Positions 1 through 8,878 of a stretch of DNA of 33,327 bases are shown one piece after another (positions within the stretch are counted from its first letter, which is position 1; each line of letters opens with the position of its first letter). The notes under the pieces were generated by a model. The model had not been told where the DNA came from. It searched no databases and saw only the letters and a list, made by a program, of their open reading frames with translations. The position numbers were made by a program, and so were the translations under genes. The stretch is from Planctomycetota bacterium (GTDB lineage: Bacteria > Planctomycetota > Planctomycetia > Pirellulales > Pirellulaceae): contig VGZC01000055.1 of assembly GCA_016872725.1 (NCBI GenBank), positions 1 to 33,327 on the forward strand, written 5' to 3'.

Positions 1-60
1 ATTCGCCGCCACCTCGGCCCGTGTTCCCCGCCTTCCAGCCATACCAACCTCCCGGAGTGA

Positions 61-246
61 GACCTCGATCGGACGTCTCGCCCCAGGATACCCCCGCCGT
101 CAATGACGCAATCCGCCGGACGTTTACCGGTACGCCACCGCACACCGATCGACGCGATGCTGCTCGACGGCATGCATCCGGCCAATGCCGGTCACGAACG
201 GGTCGCCGAGTTGCTCATCCCTGCGATCCGCGCCGCGCTGAGGTAG
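61..246 (+). pseudogene. C-terminal remnant of an SGNH/GDSL-type hydrolase
   Basis: The reading frame ending at the TAG at 244-246 encodes a C-terminus with the sequence DGMHPANAGHERVAELL, the block V (D-x-x-H plus N-x-x-G-H) signature of SGNH/GDSL esterases that carries the catalytic Asp-His pair. In the same frame there is a TGA at 58-60, and the residues before the signature (Arg/Pro-rich) do not look like the family. The gene is therefore either frameshifted just upstream or a decayed fragment; the rest lies outside the window. A real gene with a sequencing or assembly frameshift is the alternative. The neighbouring gene on the other strand (346-1545) is also an SGNH-type esterase but does not share this frame. 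Confidence 0.45.
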
Positions 247-297
247 CCGCGCTCGCCAGAACGTAGCCGCGCTCGCCAGAGCGTGGCGGGAGCGCGG
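243..297. repeat. 20-bp tandem duplication leading into a GC-rich hairpin
   Basis: GTAGCCGCGCTCGCCAGAAC (243-262) is repeated directly at 263-282 with one change. The second copy can fold with the following bases: CCGCGCTC-GCCA (267-278) pairs with TGGC-GG-GAGCGCGG (284-297). The element sits between the two converging reading frames at 246 and 346, so it could serve as a terminator for either, though no T-tract follows. Similar GTAGC-type intergenic repeats occur at 28363-28476. Confidence 0.6.
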
Positions 298-345
298 ACC
301 CATCCGGCGACGAGGGCGGCTCGCGCCCCGCGCGTGACCGGGCGC

Positions 346-1545
346 TTATCGCGGCTTGCTTTTCTCGAGTTCGACGATCGCTTCGGCGAACGCCATGCCG
401 ATGCGGCCGAGGATCTTGGCTGAGCCGAGATAATGATACGCCTGGTTGGAGATTGCGACGTCGAGAATCTTGCGTTCGCGGTCGGTGAGTTCCTCGCCTC
501 GCAGCTTCTCGAAGATCGCGTGCTCCTCCGCCGCATTCCGACGGCTTTCGGCGGCGAGCGATTTCGCCTTGCGTCGGAGCCCCTCTTCCTTCGCCTTCAC
601 CGCGGTCAGCTCGCGATCCCAATACACTTCGGTCCGCACGGCGATGACAGTTCCCGCGAACTCGGGCCGCAAGGCGGGTGCGGCCATCGCATCGCGGAAA
701 TGCTGATGCGTCGCCTTGTAGCGTTGCTGGTCGGGACCATACTCGGAGGTCGGCCCTCCCACGCCGAGCACGCCGATGACGAACGGCAGGTTCGGCGCGC
801 CGAGGTCCTTTCGCACGTCGCGGATGAAATGTCCGAGCACGTCGCCATAGGCATCGTAACCACCGGGCTGGTCGCGATGCGGATAGACGCCGCCATCCAC
901 CATGTCGTTCCAGCCCTGAAACCACACGAACCCCGCAAGTTCGTAACCCTGGGCCGCGTCGTAATCCGGAACCACGCGCGGGATATCGGCGAGCACGGCC
1001 TTGACGTGTTCGACCATCAGGCGGTAATGGACCCCCGTCTGTTTCGCCCGCTCCGCCCGCAGGGACTCGACGTCTTTCCCTTGCTTGCGATAATTGGCCA
1101 GCTCGACGGCGTTGAACGGGTAGGGCCCGGCGCTCGGCGGGCGGAAGTCGGTGTGCAGGCTCTTGCCGCCCCATGAGGTCTTGATAAGCAGGATCGGCCC
1201 GTCGGTGGATTTCCGCATCTGGATGCCGAACGTGTATTCCGGCCCGATCTTCGGCCCGTTGTTCGACGCGCCGAACCCGACCGTCAACGGCCCCGTCTGT
1301 TCGTGTTCGGCGCAGCCGATCGAGGAGATCCAGACGCGATCCACGACTTTCGGCGAACCGTCGGCGTTTTGCATGTCGGCCAGCATGGGAGCCGTGGCGG
1401 AATCCATGCCGATGTGTTCGAACGTCGTTACCCGCGCGTGCCCCTGCATGTTCGACTGACCGGCGAGGACAAAGACCTTGAGCGGCTGTGCATGGAGCGT
1501 GGCGGGAAAGAGGAAGAGCGCGGCGAGCGGGGCGAGTCGTTTCAT
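346..1545 (-). CDS. Secreted SGNH-fold carbohydrate/sialate O-acetylesterase-like protein
   Basis: This is a 399-residue protein with an N-terminal signal peptide (hydrophobic run APLAALFLFPATLHAQ, cleavage near residue 19). The mature start, KVFVLAGQSNMQGHAR, is the block I GQSNM motif carrying the nucleophile Ser of the SASA/DUF303 (carbohydrate esterase family 6-like) enzymes. The later FVWFQGWNDM segment matches the GE-N/Q-G-x-D block of the family. These enzymes deacetylate sugars such as acetylxylan or sialic acids outside the cytoplasm; the substrate cannot be told here. The C-terminal 100 residues are charged and helical, with a possible late His. A GAGGA ribosome site lies 7 bases before the ATG at 1545. 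It follows the hyfF-like gene by 55 bp on the same strand, so it may be read through from that operon, but a functional link is not apparent. Confidence 0.85.
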   Translation of the reverse strand: MKRLAPLAALFLFPATLHAQPLKVFVLAGQSNMQGHARVTTFEHIGMDSATAPMLADMQNADGSPKVVDRVWISSIGCAEHEQTGPLTVGFGASNNGPKIGPEYTFGIQMRKSTDGPILLIKTSWGGKSLHTDFRPPSAGPYPFNAVELANYRKQGKDVESLRAERAKQTGVHYRLMVEHVKAVLADIPRVVPDYDAAQGYELAGFVWFQGWNDMVDGGVYPHRDQPGGYDAYGDVLGHFIRDVRKDLGAPNLPFVIGVLGVGGPTSEYGPDQQRYKATHQHFRDAMAAPALRPEFAGTVIAVRTEVYWDRELTAVKAKEEGLRRKAKSLAAESRRNAAEEHAIFEKLRGEELTDRERKILDVAISNQAYHYLGSAKILGRIGMAFAEAIVELEKSKPR

Positions 1546-1600
1546 ATGGGATTCCTCGACCAGGGTGCGTACGGGCGCCGGCCAACGGGTCCGTATTCCT

Positions 1601-3043
1601 TCAAGGGACGGCCGGACCGCTCGCGAGGAACGCGACCGCGCCGTCGATCCAGTCGCGGAGGAACTCCGGCGTGTGGATTCCGAGCGCGAATGTCAACAGC
1701 ATACAGATCGCGACGGGCGCGACCATCGGGATCCGATCGCGGAACCGCGTGGCGTTCGCCGATTCCGGTTCGGGACCGAGCGCGCAGTGGATCAGCGTAT
1801 TTCCCATTCCGAGGAACACGATGAGCATGAGGGCGAGGAATGCGAGGCCGGCGGCGAGCTGTCCCGAGGCGAACGCGCCGCCGACGATCATCGATTCGCT
1901 CACGAACGGACCGAAGAGGGGCGAGCCGGTGATCGCGAAGAAGCCGACGAGCAACAGGCCGCCGCTCGCCGGAAGGCGCCGCAGCACGCCCCGCACCGCA
2001 TCGGTCGATTTGCTCCCGTAGGCGCGGTGGATGTTGCCGGCGGCGAGGAACATGCCCGTCTTGCACACGGCGTTGTGGATCACGTGCAGGAGCGCGCCCG
2101 CCACGGCGCCTCCGCCGATGCCGAGCCCGAAGACGAGCATGCCCATGTGTTCGACGCTCGAATAGGCCAAACACCGCTTGATGTCCTTTTGCTTCGCCAT
2201 ATAGACGGCGGCCGTCGCCATCGAGAGCAGACCGAAGAACAGGAGAATCCGGCTCGCGTAGTCCGCGTCGTCCGCGATCCGCGCGATGTGGACGAACCGC
2301 AGCACGCACAGGAACGCGCAGCTCGTCATGCCCCCGGCCAGAAGCGCGCCGGCCATTCCCGGCGCCTCGCCGTACGCGTCGGGTTTCCACGTGTGCATCG
2401 GCGCCAGTCCCATCTTCGTGCCGTAGCCGACGACGAGCAGCACGAAGGCGGCCCGCAACCAGGGGAGTGACAAGGTGTGCGGCCGTTCGACCAGTTCGTC
2501 GATCAACAGCGTCGACGCCGAACCGCCCTCGAGCATCGCGTAGGCGAGGAAGAACGAACCCAAGAGGGCCATCGCGATTCCGACGGATCCGAGCACGAGC
2601 GTCTTCCACGCGGCTTCGAGCGAGCGCGGATTGTGGTTGAAGTAGATGCTCGGAATGGTCACCAGCGTCATCGTCTCGGCGGCCACCCACATCAAACCCA
2701 GATGGTGCGCCAGGGCGACGAGATTCATGGCCGCCAGGAAAAGGAGCAGGCAGGCGCAAAGCACTCGGTTCGGACGCTCAGCGCGGATCCGAAGATAGCT
2801 CGGCGCATAGAGCGAACAAAGAAAAAAGACGACTCCGACGATCGCCAGGAACGGTCGGCTCAGCGGATCGACCGCCAGCCACCGGTTGAAGAGTCTCGGA
2901 TCGCCGTGCGGCACGAGCCTCGCCACCAAGGCCAATTGGACCGAGGCCGCGGCGGGGAGGATCCACGGACGGAACCGATTGCTCGGAATCGCCATGGCGA
3001 TCGCGGCGGCGGCGAGCGGCGCGAGAATCAACCACACGATCAT
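1601..3043 (-). CDS. hyfF: Hydrogenase-4 subunit F-like proton-translocating antiporter subunit
   Basis: This 480-residue, very hydrophobic protein (about 13-14 membrane helices) belongs to the NuoL/M/N-Mrp antiporter superfamily and is closest in style to HyfF. The two charged residues that such channels need are present: Glu123 in the WVAAETMTL helix, and Lys210 in GYGTKMGLAPMHTWKPDAYG, the HyfF version of the proton_antipo_M signature. Further on, KDIKRCLAYSSVEHMG is the second conserved segment. It is the last hyf-type gene of the leftward operon, 85 bp after hyfE. In the complex it should form one of the ion-pumping arms in the cytoplasmic membrane, driven by conformational or electrostatic changes relayed from the redox subunits. 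Nothing essential appears to be missing. Confidence 0.9.
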   Translation of the reverse strand: MIVWLILAPLAAAAIAMAIPSNRFRPWILPAAASVQLALVARLVPHGDPRLFNRWLAVDPLSRPFLAIVGVVFFLCSLYAPSYLRIRAERPNRVLCACLLLFLAAMNLVALAHHLGLMWVAAETMTLVTIPSIYFNHNPRSLEAAWKTLVLGSVGIAMALLGSFFLAYAMLEGGSASTLLIDELVERPHTLSLPWLRAAFVLLVVGYGTKMGLAPMHTWKPDAYGEAPGMAGALLAGGMTSCAFLCVLRFVHIARIADDADYASRILLFFGLLSMATAAVYMAKQKDIKRCLAYSSVEHMGMLVFGLGIGGGAVAGALLHVIHNAVCKTGMFLAAGNIHRAYGSKSTDAVRGVLRRLPASGGLLLVGFFAITGSPLFGPFVSESMIVGGAFASGQLAAGLAFLALMLIVFLGMGNTLIHCALGPEPESANATRFRDRIPMVAPVAICMLLTFALGIHTPEFLRDWIDGAVAFLASGPAVP

Positions 3044-3128
3044 GGATCACGCCCCCATCCCACGATTGCCCCATCGACGATGCGTTTTCCCAAGAACAAC
3101 GCAATACCCGCGCATCCGAGCCGCCCGC

Positions 3129-3812
3129 TCATTCCCTCAACGTCCGCAAGTGCTCCGTACTGGCCTCGGGAAACGCGCGGCTCACATGGTTTACGATGAT
3201 GATCATCACGAACACGCCGACGAACAGGTCGAGCACGACGCCGAGTTCGACGAGCACGGGCATGGCGTCGATCAACAACAGGCCAAAGACAAAAATGCCG
3301 TTTTCCATGACGATATAGCCGAGTACCTGGCCGAGGGCCTCGCGGCGCGTCACCAGCACGAGGAAACCCGCGAGCACCGTCGCGAGCGAGGCCGGAACGA
3401 GCAAATGGTGTTCATGGCCTTCCCGCAGAGGCAGACGCGATGCGAAAAGGAACGCCGCTCCCGTGCCGATCCCCCCGAGCAACACGCTGGGCGTGAACCC
3501 GATGACCGAGCTGAGCGTCGGACGGATATCGGCGAGCCGGACGGCGCGGTGCATCACGTTGGGGATCAACAGGCCCTTGATGCCGACGATGGCCGCGGTC
3601 AAGAGGCCGAGTCGGATGAGGGCTCCGAGGGCCGCCGGCCCACCATGGAATTCGGCATGAAAACCCTGATGGGCGACCGGGTACAGGAACCCGAGCAATG
3701 CGCCGTGCAGGCCCACGACGAAGATCAGTGACCGCAACCGGGGCGTCCCGAGGATGTGGAAGTTGAGCGTGAGCACAAGCACCATGCACGGATCGACGAT
3801 TCCGGGAACCAT
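3129..3812 (-). CDS. hyfE: Hydrogenase-4 component E-like membrane subunit (NuoK-related)
   Basis: This 227-residue all-helical membrane protein has the length and gene position of HyfE, a subunit whose C-terminal half is related to NuoK/MnhC. The conserved acidic residue in a helix is visible in GQVLGYIVMENGIFVFGLLL, a near-signature stretch for HyfE (Y-x-x-x-E-N-G). Its predicted job is to join the HyfC base to the antiporter arms and to carry part of the charge relay through the membrane. The start at 3812 is preceded by GGAAGG at a spacing of about 5 bases and lies only 12 bp after the stop of the hyfC-like gene, so the two are certainly co-transcribed. Confidence 0.85.
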   Translation of the reverse strand: MVPGIVDPCMVLVLTLNFHILGTPRLRSLIFVVGLHGALLGFLYPVAHQGFHAEFHGGPAALGALIRLGLLTAAIVGIKGLLIPNVMHRAVRLADIRPTLSSVIGFTPSVLLGGIGTGAAFLFASRLPLREGHEHHLLVPASLATVLAGFLVLVTRREALGQVLGYIVMENGIFVFGLLLIDAMPVLVELGVVLDLFVGVFVMIIIVNHVSRAFPEASTEHLRTLRE

Positions 3813-3824
3813 ATCGGCCTTCCG

Positions 3825-4751
3825 TTAGTGGACGAGTGCGAGGATCATTCCAAAAAGCGACAGGACGCCGGCGCCGGTGAGGAGCGCGGGGATCGACGTC
3901 AAACGCAGACGGGCCAAGGTTGATTCGATGACTCCCACTCCCACGGCGACACCGATCGTCCCCGCGAGGACGACGATCCAATCGAGCGGTTCCGAACCGG
4001 TGCGCACGGGGAACGCCAAGCGGACAACGAGCGCGCTGAAGACGAACAATTTGAGCGACGCGCCATAGAGCACCATCCCGAACGCCGGTCCGCTGTGGTC
4101 GAGCACCATGACCTCGTGGATCATCGTCAATTCCAGGTGCGTGTTCGGATCGTCGAACGGAATCCGGCAGTTCTCGACCAGCAGAACGACGAACCAGCTG
4201 ATCAACACGAGCAGCAACGACTCGGCCGCGACGCTCCAACCGTGGAGCAGCGCGGGCCCGAGCATGCCGTCCAGCGAAAGGCCGCCCGTCAATCGGGCGA
4301 TGGCGATCAGTCCCAGGAAGAGAGCCGGTTCGGCGAGGCACGCGTAGGTCGCTTCGCGCGCCGCACCCATGCCTTCGAACGCCGACCCCGTATCGAGCGC
4401 GGCGGCCATCGTGAAAAAGCGGCCGAGCGCGAGGGCGTAGGCGAGCAGGATGAGGTCGCCCTCGAACGACAAGGGAGCCGAGGCGTTTCCGAGCGGGACG
4501 AGCAGCGCGGCGAGCAGGCCGGTGGAGACCGCCGCGACCGGCCCGAACAGGAATACCCACGTCGTCGTTTCGCTCAGGACGCTCTCCTTGCGGATCAACT
4601 TGACGATATCGTAGTACGTCTGCAGCAGAGGCTGGCCTCTTCGCCCGGCGAAGATCGCCTTGACGCGGTTGATGACGCCGGGGAGCAGCGGCGGCGCGAC
4701 GAGCACCACGAGGATGTGGACGACGGACACGAACGGAAACGACTCGAACAT
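3825..4751 (-). CDS. hyfC: Hydrogenase-4 component C / HycD-like membrane anchor (NuoH family)
   Basis: The protein is 308 residues from the ATG at 4751, the usual length of HyfC/HycD. The frame is open a further 51 codons upstream, but that extension is hydrophilic, unlike the family, and would overlap the hyfB stop. The family hallmark is present: RIPFDDPNTHLELTMIHEVM, the acidic loop of NuoH/HycD that faces the electron-transfer subunits. Around eight helices are predicted. It anchors the peripheral large and small subunits (encoded here at 9949-12379) to the membrane and passes their energy to the antiporter-like subunits. The gap to hyfB is 53 bp. TYYDIVKLIRKES near the N-terminus is also typical of the family. 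Confidence 0.9.
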   Translation of the reverse strand: MFESFPFVSVVHILVVLVAPPLLPGVINRVKAIFAGRRGQPLLQTYYDIVKLIRKESVLSETTTWVFLFGPVAAVSTGLLAALLVPLGNASAPLSFEGDLILLAYALALGRFFTMAAALDTGSAFEGMGAAREATYACLAEPALFLGLIAIARLTGGLSLDGMLGPALLHGWSVAAESLLLVLISWFVVLLVENCRIPFDDPNTHLELTMIHEVMVLDHSGPAFGMVLYGASLKLFVFSALVVRLAFPVRTGSEPLDWIVVLAGTIGVAVGVGVIESTLARLRLTSIPALLTGAGVLSLFGMILALVH

Positions 4752-4804
4752 CGATCTATCTCGCTTGGCGAACTTCCGGCGAAAGAATGATCCGACGTCT
4801 TCGG

Positions 4805-6772
4805 CTATCTCCAAAGCAACAGGAACAGGATGACGGCCAGGATGTACATCAACGAGGCTTGCAGGTTGCCCGCTTGCAGATAGCGGGCCCAGGAGAACAA
4901 CCAAAGGACGCCGCGCGTGAGCGGGAAGAGGGCCTTTTCAAGGACCGTGTCGCGCACGTGGCTTTCAAAATGGGCGTCGTCCGGAAAGAGGGCCTTGATC
5001 GCGGGCCGGTGCGTCTCGGGTCGCAACGCCCATGAGAACAGGTGAACGAGCGTCTCGGCGAACGAGGACGACGTGTATTGCATACGGGCGGACGGCGCGG
5101 CGTACCCGCAATCCCATGTCAGCGACCGCGGCGCGCGCCCGACGCCTCGAACGCCCAGGAACAGGGCCCCGGCCGCGAGGAACCCGGCGAAGAGACCGGC
5201 CACGCCGCTGATCGCGGCGAGCGGCGCGGATTCGGCGAGCGAGGCGGGGCCCGCGACGCCGCCGGTGAACGCGGCCGCCGCGACATCCAGGATCGGCGCG
5301 ACGGCGAGCGGTACGACGCCGATCACGACGCAGCAGGCGGCGAGCGCCGCCATCGGTCCGAGCATCACGAAGCTCGATTCGTGCGCCTTCGCCGCCTCGG
5401 GAGTCCGCGGCGCGCCCAGGAAGACGATCCCGTGGACCTTCACAAAACACGCGACGGCGAGCGCTCCGACCAGGGCCAACCCCGGCGCGGCCAGCGCCGC
5501 GACGCTCGCCGTCGACGCATCGGCACCCGTCGCCACCCGGAACAGGCCGATGTAGATCAGCAACTCCGACACGAATCCGTTGAGCGGAGGAAGTCCGCAG
5601 ATCGCGACCGCCCCGATGAGGAAACAGGTCGCCGTAACGGGCATGCGTTTCCCGAGCCCGCCCAGTCGGTCGATCTCCCGCGTGCCCGCGCCGTGGATCA
5701 CCGATCCCGCTCCGAGGAACAACAGGGACTTGAACAGCGCGTGATTCCAGACATGGAGGATCGCTCCGCTGATTCCGAGCAACGTCCAAACGGGGTTGCC
5801 GACCGACCGTCCGACGAGCGCCAGGCCGAGCCCCATGACGATGATGCCGATATTCTCGATGCTGTGATACGCGAGCAGCCGCTTGATGTCGTGCTGCCCC
5901 ACCGCGAACGCGACTCCGAGAATGGCGGATACCGTTCCGATCGCGAGCACAAACAGGCCCCATTCCGCGGGCATGTCGGGGACGAGCATGGCGACGCGCA
6001 CCAGACCGTAGATCCCCATCTTGATCAGCAGACCCGACATGACCGCCGACACGTGGCTCGGCGCCTGCGCGTGGGCCGAGGGCAGCCACACATGCAGGGG
6101 CATGATGCCCGCCTTGGTGCCGAACCCGACGAGCGCGAGCAGGACGAGCGCGGTCGACGCGGCCGTGCCCGTCTCGCGGATCGGAACGAACTCGTAGGTT
6201 CCGTTGATCGCGTACAACAAGAGGAACGTCCCAAACGCGCACAGCGTCGCCAGATGGCTCGCCGCGAGATACAGCCACGCGGCCATGCGCGTCTCGCGGA
6301 TGTGGTCCTCGGCCGCGACCAGGAAGAACGCGGCGACCGCCATCGTCTCCCATCCCGCGAGGAACATCAGGCCGTCCCGCGCCGTCACGATGACCGTCAT
6401 CGCTCCGCTGAGCAGTCCAAGAAAGAGGCCGACCCGGACGCCGTTTTCGGGGTGCTCCGACTGCCGCCAGTATCCCAGCCCGTAGATCGATGCCAGCGAT
6501 GTGACGAGCAGGACGGGAACCAGAAACGCGGCCGAGACACCGTCGATCGCGATCCCGACCGACAATCCGTCGAACGGAGAAGGAAACGCGAGGGGAGGCG
6601 TGGGGCCTTCCATCCACCAGCCGCGCACGGCGAACGCCCCCGCCGCGTTGCCGGCGAGCAGGATCAGCGAGGTCAGGGCCTGCACGGCGTTCGACCGAGG
6701 CAACACGAGCGCCGGAAATCCGCTCGCCATCGCGATGAGCCCGCTCGTCAGTATCAGCGCGTGGCTGGTCAT
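4805..6772 (-). CDS. hyfB: Hydrogenase-4 subunit B-like proton-translocating antiporter subunit
   Basis: This 655-residue protein of the NuoL/M/N superfamily has the length and C-terminal tail of HyfB. The pumping residues are intact: Glu142 in FLAGWETMAVAAFF and Lys220 in GFGTKAGIMPLHVWLPSAH. The tail contains TWDCGYAAPSARMQYTSSSF, a feature of the HyfB/HycC branch rather than of complex I NuoL. Around 16 helices are likely. It is the largest ion-pumping arm of the complex. Its ATG overlaps the sensor-kinase stop codon by four bases (ATGA, 6769-6772), so its translation is coupled to that of the two-component system. The usual alternative, a Mrp antiporter subunit, is unlikely because hyfC- and hyfE-like genes follow directly. 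Confidence 0.92.
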   Translation of the reverse strand: MTSHALILTSGLIAMASGFPALVLPRSNAVQALTSLILLAGNAAGAFAVRGWWMEGPTPPLAFPSPFDGLSVGIAIDGVSAAFLVPVLLVTSLASIYGLGYWRQSEHPENGVRVGLFLGLLSGAMTVIVTARDGLMFLAGWETMAVAAFFLVAAEDHIRETRMAAWLYLAASHLATLCAFGTFLLLYAINGTYEFVPIRETGTAASTALVLLALVGFGTKAGIMPLHVWLPSAHAQAPSHVSAVMSGLLIKMGIYGLVRVAMLVPDMPAEWGLFVLAIGTVSAILGVAFAVGQHDIKRLLAYHSIENIGIIVMGLGLALVGRSVGNPVWTLLGISGAILHVWNHALFKSLLFLGAGSVIHGAGTREIDRLGGLGKRMPVTATCFLIGAVAICGLPPLNGFVSELLIYIGLFRVATGADASTASVAALAAPGLALVGALAVACFVKVHGIVFLGAPRTPEAAKAHESSFVMLGPMAALAACCVVIGVVPLAVAPILDVAAAAFTGGVAGPASLAESAPLAAISGVAGLFAGFLAAGALFLGVRGVGRAPRSLTWDCGYAAPSARMQYTSSSFAETLVHLFSWALRPETHRPAIKALFPDDAHFESHVRDTVLEKALFPLTRGVLWLFSWARYLQAGNLQASLMYILAVILFLLLWR

Positions 6773-8226
6773 GCGGATATCCTTGTGCCGTCATATTCCC
6801 GCGTCGGCGGATCGTCCCGTTCCACGCGATGTCCCAATCCCGGTCCGTTTGGCAGACGCACGGTGAACCGGGCGCCTGCCCCATCGCGATTCTCCGCCTC
6901 GATCACGCCGCCATGCGCGTGGACGATCGCCTGACAGATGCTCAGCCCCAATCCGGTGCCCCGTGTCTCGGCGGCCCCCGTCCTGGGCCGATTTCCTTGG
7001 AAGAACCGCTCGAAGAGATGGGGCATGTCGGACGGCGGAATCCCCGGCCCCGTGTCGCTCACCGAGAACCGGACCTCATCCCGTTCGGAATCGAGGTCGA
7101 GTCGCACCGAAACTTCCCCTCGCGCGGGCGTGAACTTGAGCGCGTTGTCGAGCAGGTTGTGCACGACTTGCCTCAGATGGTGCCGATTGCCGTGCACGAC
7201 GGCGGGAGGGAGAGGCCCGCATTCGAGTCGGATGTCGCGGTAGTCGGCGACACCCTCGAACATGTCCATCGCGCGCGTGATCATCTCGTCCACACGCACC
7301 GATTCGCCCGCGGCCTTCAAACGCTCGCCTTCGGTCTCGGCGAGCAACAACAGTTGATTGACGAGCAATTCGAGGCTTCCGGACTCATCGAGGATATCCG
7401 CCAGGAGTTCCTCGTATTCGCGCGATGTGCGCCCGCCGGCGAGCGCCACTTCGATACTCGCGCGGATCGCGGCGAGCGGCGTGCGCAGTTCGTGCGCGGA
7501 ATTCGCGAGGAAATCGCGGTGCTCCCGAAGGTACTCGCCGATCCGATCGAGGAGCCCGTTGAGCGTCACGGAAAGGCGATCGAGTTCGTCGCCCGTGCCG
7601 CGTATGTCGAGCCGCTCGTCGAGGTGCGAAGGGCGCAGCCGGGCCGTCGTCGTGATGATGCGCGCGAGGGGCCGCGTCGCGCGGCCGGCGAGCCAATATC
7701 CGCCGAGCGGCGCGGCGACCAGGACGCCCGCCGCGCAAAGCGCGAGGAACCGGTCCAATCGCGCGATGTCGGCGCGCATCATCTCGAGCGACGCTCCGAT
7801 CCGGACCACCGTGCCGTGATCGGGTACGCCTTTCGAGAGCACGCGCCATTCGCCGGACGTGAGGGTGGTGAGCGGTCCGTTCGAGCGCCGCGCGGGATCG
7901 CCCGGCGCGTGCTTGGATCGATAGTCGATCCGCCCGCCCGACGTCGACAACTCGGCGAACCACTTGTGCCGCGCGTGGCCGGAGTCCTTGAGATCGAGCT
8001 GCGCGTAGAGATCGGATCGGTCCCTGTAGGCGGCGAGGGCGAACTCGATCTCGCGCAGGTCCTCTTCGAGCACCTGGTCCAATTCGCGGAGCAGCGTGAT
8101 CCGCACGCCCTCGCGCAGCGCGACAAGCGTGACGCAGGCCGTCGCGATCACGACGACCGCGTTCCAGACCATCAGCCGGAAACGGAGCGTCCGGAATCTC
8201 CATCCCTTATCGCGCCCGTAGGGCAT
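6769..8226 (-). CDS. Sensor histidine kinase of a two-component system
   Basis: This is a 485-residue membrane kinase. A first helix (about residues 17-37) and a second (about 160-182) flank an extracytoplasmic sensor region of about 120 residues with no recognisable ligand motif. A HAMP linker follows (about 183-235), then the dimerisation domain with the H-box FLANSAHELRTPLAAIR (phosphorylated His245), then the ATPase domain with N-box NLLDNALKFTP, G1 DTGPGIP, F-box LFERFF and G2 GTGLGLSI. All are intact, so it should be an active kinase. It overlaps the response regulator by 20 bp upstream and hyfB by 4 bp downstream. That places the signalling pair at the head of the membrane-subunit operon, and it most likely controls that operon and/or the divergent one. 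The signal could be inorganic carbon, redox state or membrane potential (inference). Confidence 0.93.
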   Translation of the reverse strand: MPYGRDKGWRFRTLRFRLMVWNAVVVIATACVTLVALREGVRITLLRELDQVLEEDLREIEFALAAYRDRSDLYAQLDLKDSGHARHKWFAELSTSGGRIDYRSKHAPGDPARRSNGPLTTLTSGEWRVLSKGVPDHGTVVRIGASLEMMRADIARLDRFLALCAAGVLVAAPLGGYWLAGRATRPLARIITTTARLRPSHLDERLDIRGTGDELDRLSVTLNGLLDRIGEYLREHRDFLANSAHELRTPLAAIRASIEVALAGGRTSREYEELLADILDESGSLELLVNQLLLLAETEGERLKAAGESVRVDEMITRAMDMFEGVADYRDIRLECGPLPPAVVHGNRHHLRQVVHNLLDNALKFTPARGEVSVRLDLDSERDEVRFSVSDTGPGIPPSDMPHLFERFFQGNRPRTGAAETRGTGLGLSICQAIVHAHGGVIEAENRDGAGARFTVRLPNGPGLGHRVERDDPPTREYDGTRISA

Positions 8227-8878
8227 ACCCGATCCCCCGCACCGTGTGGATCAACCGATCGTCAAACCCGCGCTCGATCTTCGATCGCAACCGGTTGATG
8301 TGGACCTCGATGACATTCGTCACGCCCTCCCAATCGGCGTCCCACAGATGTTCGCACAGCATTCGGCGCGTCACCGTCTGATCGGCGTTCCGCACAAGGT
8401 ACTCGAGCAGATTGAACTCGGTCGGCGTCAGCTCGATATCCCGCCCATCGCGCGTAACCCGCCGAGTCCGCAAGTCCAGCACGAGGGGCCCCTCGCGCAG
8501 TTCAGTGCGACTGCCTTTGCCCGATCGGCGGCCGAGCGCGTCCACGCGCGCCGAAAGCTCGGCGAACGCGAACGGCTTCACAAGATAGTCATCGGCTCCG
8601 GCCCGCAGCCCGGCCACGCGATCGTCGAGCGACCCGAGGGCGGTGAGGATCAACACGGCTTGCTCGCCACCCTCCGCGCGCAGGCGGCGGACGACGTCGA
8701 GCCCCGAAAGGTCGGGGAGCATCAGATCGAGGACCATCACGTCGTACCACTCGTCTTTCGCGCGTCGCAACGCCTCGTCACCGCGAGTCACCCAATCGCA
8801 CGCGTGGCCCGCATCGGTCAAGCCGCGCTGGATCGACTTGCCGAGCAGCGAGTCGTCTTCGATCAGGAGCAATCGCAT
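8207..8878 (-). CDS. OmpR-family response regulator
   Basis: This 223-residue two-domain regulator has a receiver domain (1-118) with the acidic pocket IEDD (residues 6-9), the phospho-acceptor Asp51 in VMVLDLMLPD, and the conserved Lys in DDYLVKPF. A winged-helix DNA-binding domain follows (about 128-223) with the TPTEFNLLEYL and EVHINRLRSKI helices of the OmpR/PhoB (CusR/QseB-like) group. It is the first gene of the leftward operon and the partner of the adjacent kinase. Its start faces the divergent control region, where its binding sites are expected. An AAGGA stretch about 11 bases upstream is a workable ribosome site. Confidence 0.93.
   Translation of the reverse strand: MRLLLIEDDSLLGKSIQRGLTDAGHACDWVTRGDEALRRAKDEWYDVMVLDLMLPDLSGLDVVRRLRAEGGEQAVLILTALGSLDDRVAGLRAGADDYLVKPFAFAELSARVDALGRRSGKGSRTELREGPLVLDLRTRRVTRDGRDIELTPTEFNLLEYLVRNADQTVTRRMLCEHLWDADWEGVTNVIEVHINRLRSKIERGFDDRLIHTVRGIGYALRAR

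Noticed and set aside
5042-6934. Long open frame (630 codons) on the plus strand opposite hyfB
   Set aside because: Arg/Asp/Gln-rich translation with no hydrophobic pattern or family motif; it is an antisense shadow produced by high GC and the strong codon bias of hyfB.
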